A stretch of 5,515 bases of DNA from Promethearchaeota archaeon CR_4 (GTDB taxonomy: Archaea; Asgardarchaeota; Lokiarchaeia; Sigyniarchaeales; CR-4): positions 1,850 to 7,364 of the forward strand of contig MBAA01000033.1 of NCBI GenBank assembly GCA_001940655.1. Direction: 5' to 3'. Position numbers and translations under genes: made by a program. This document shows positions 5,510-5,515 of this stretch, in pieces (the stretch's first letter is position 1; each line of letters begins with the position of its first letter). A model generated the notes under the pieces. The model saw only the letters and a list, made by a program, of their open reading frames with translations, was not told the DNA's origin and searched no databases.

Positions 5510-5515
5510 TGGACT

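Larger units (their letters stand above)
5314..5515 (-). promoter_or_regulatory. AT-rich upstream region, probable promoter of the srp54 operon
   Basis: About 200 bases with no credible gene, reaching the window edge. It is clearly more AT-rich than the flanking genes and is the only gap long enough to hold a main promoter for the cluster. Weak archaeal TATA-box candidates on the coding strand are TTTATTAA (5419-5426) and TTTAAGAC (5373-5380); neither is a close match, so I cannot name the transcription start. No good Shine-Dalgarno precedes the srp54 ATG. Two small dyads (listed separately) lie in the distal half. A divergent gene may begin just beyond the edge. Confidence 0.5.

Overview
This window reads as a piece of an archaeal chromosome. 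The evidence is an archaeal-style SRP54, a TrmY tRNA pseudouridine-54 methyltransferase (a mainly archaeal enzyme), an archaeal-type AMMECR1 protein, Shine-Dalgarno sites matching the archaeal 16S tail (such as AGGTGA), and heavy use of GTG and TTG starts. I cannot place the lineage below 'archaeon' from the sequence alone.

Layout: almost all of the window is one minus-strand gene cluster, read from the right edge leftwards. A noncoding AT-rich region (5314-5515) is followed by srp54 (3892-5313), trmY (3282-3863), a dihydroorotase gene pyrC (1921-3285), an AMMECR1-family gene (1255-1881) and nadC (382-1254). The gaps are 28 bp, a 4-bp overlap, 39 bp and 0 bp (stop and start directly abut), so a single operon is likely. 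At the left edge a plus-strand gene (9-398) for a NikR-like ribbon-helix-helix regulator converges on nadC, and the two 3' ends overlap by 17 bp.

How the genes fit together: the cluster mixes housekeeping jobs. SRP54 targets nascent membrane and secreted proteins. TrmY modifies the T-loop of tRNA. PyrC makes dihydroorotate for pyrimidines and NadC makes nicotinate mononucleotide for NAD. The AMMECR1 protein has no settled function; its place between two nucleotide-biosynthesis genes, with its 3' end carrying the nadC ribosome binding site, is the main functional hint. The regulator at the left edge keeps the NikR fold pattern but appears to lack most of the nickel ligands.

I found no mobile element, CRISPR array, RNA gene or defence system. 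The points most worth a second look are variations on known families (collagen-like SRP54 tail, altered TrmY cofactor loop, altered NikR metal site), the conserved-unknown AMMECR1 gene in its operon context, and the convergent gene overlap. I do not see strong evidence of a wholly new system here.
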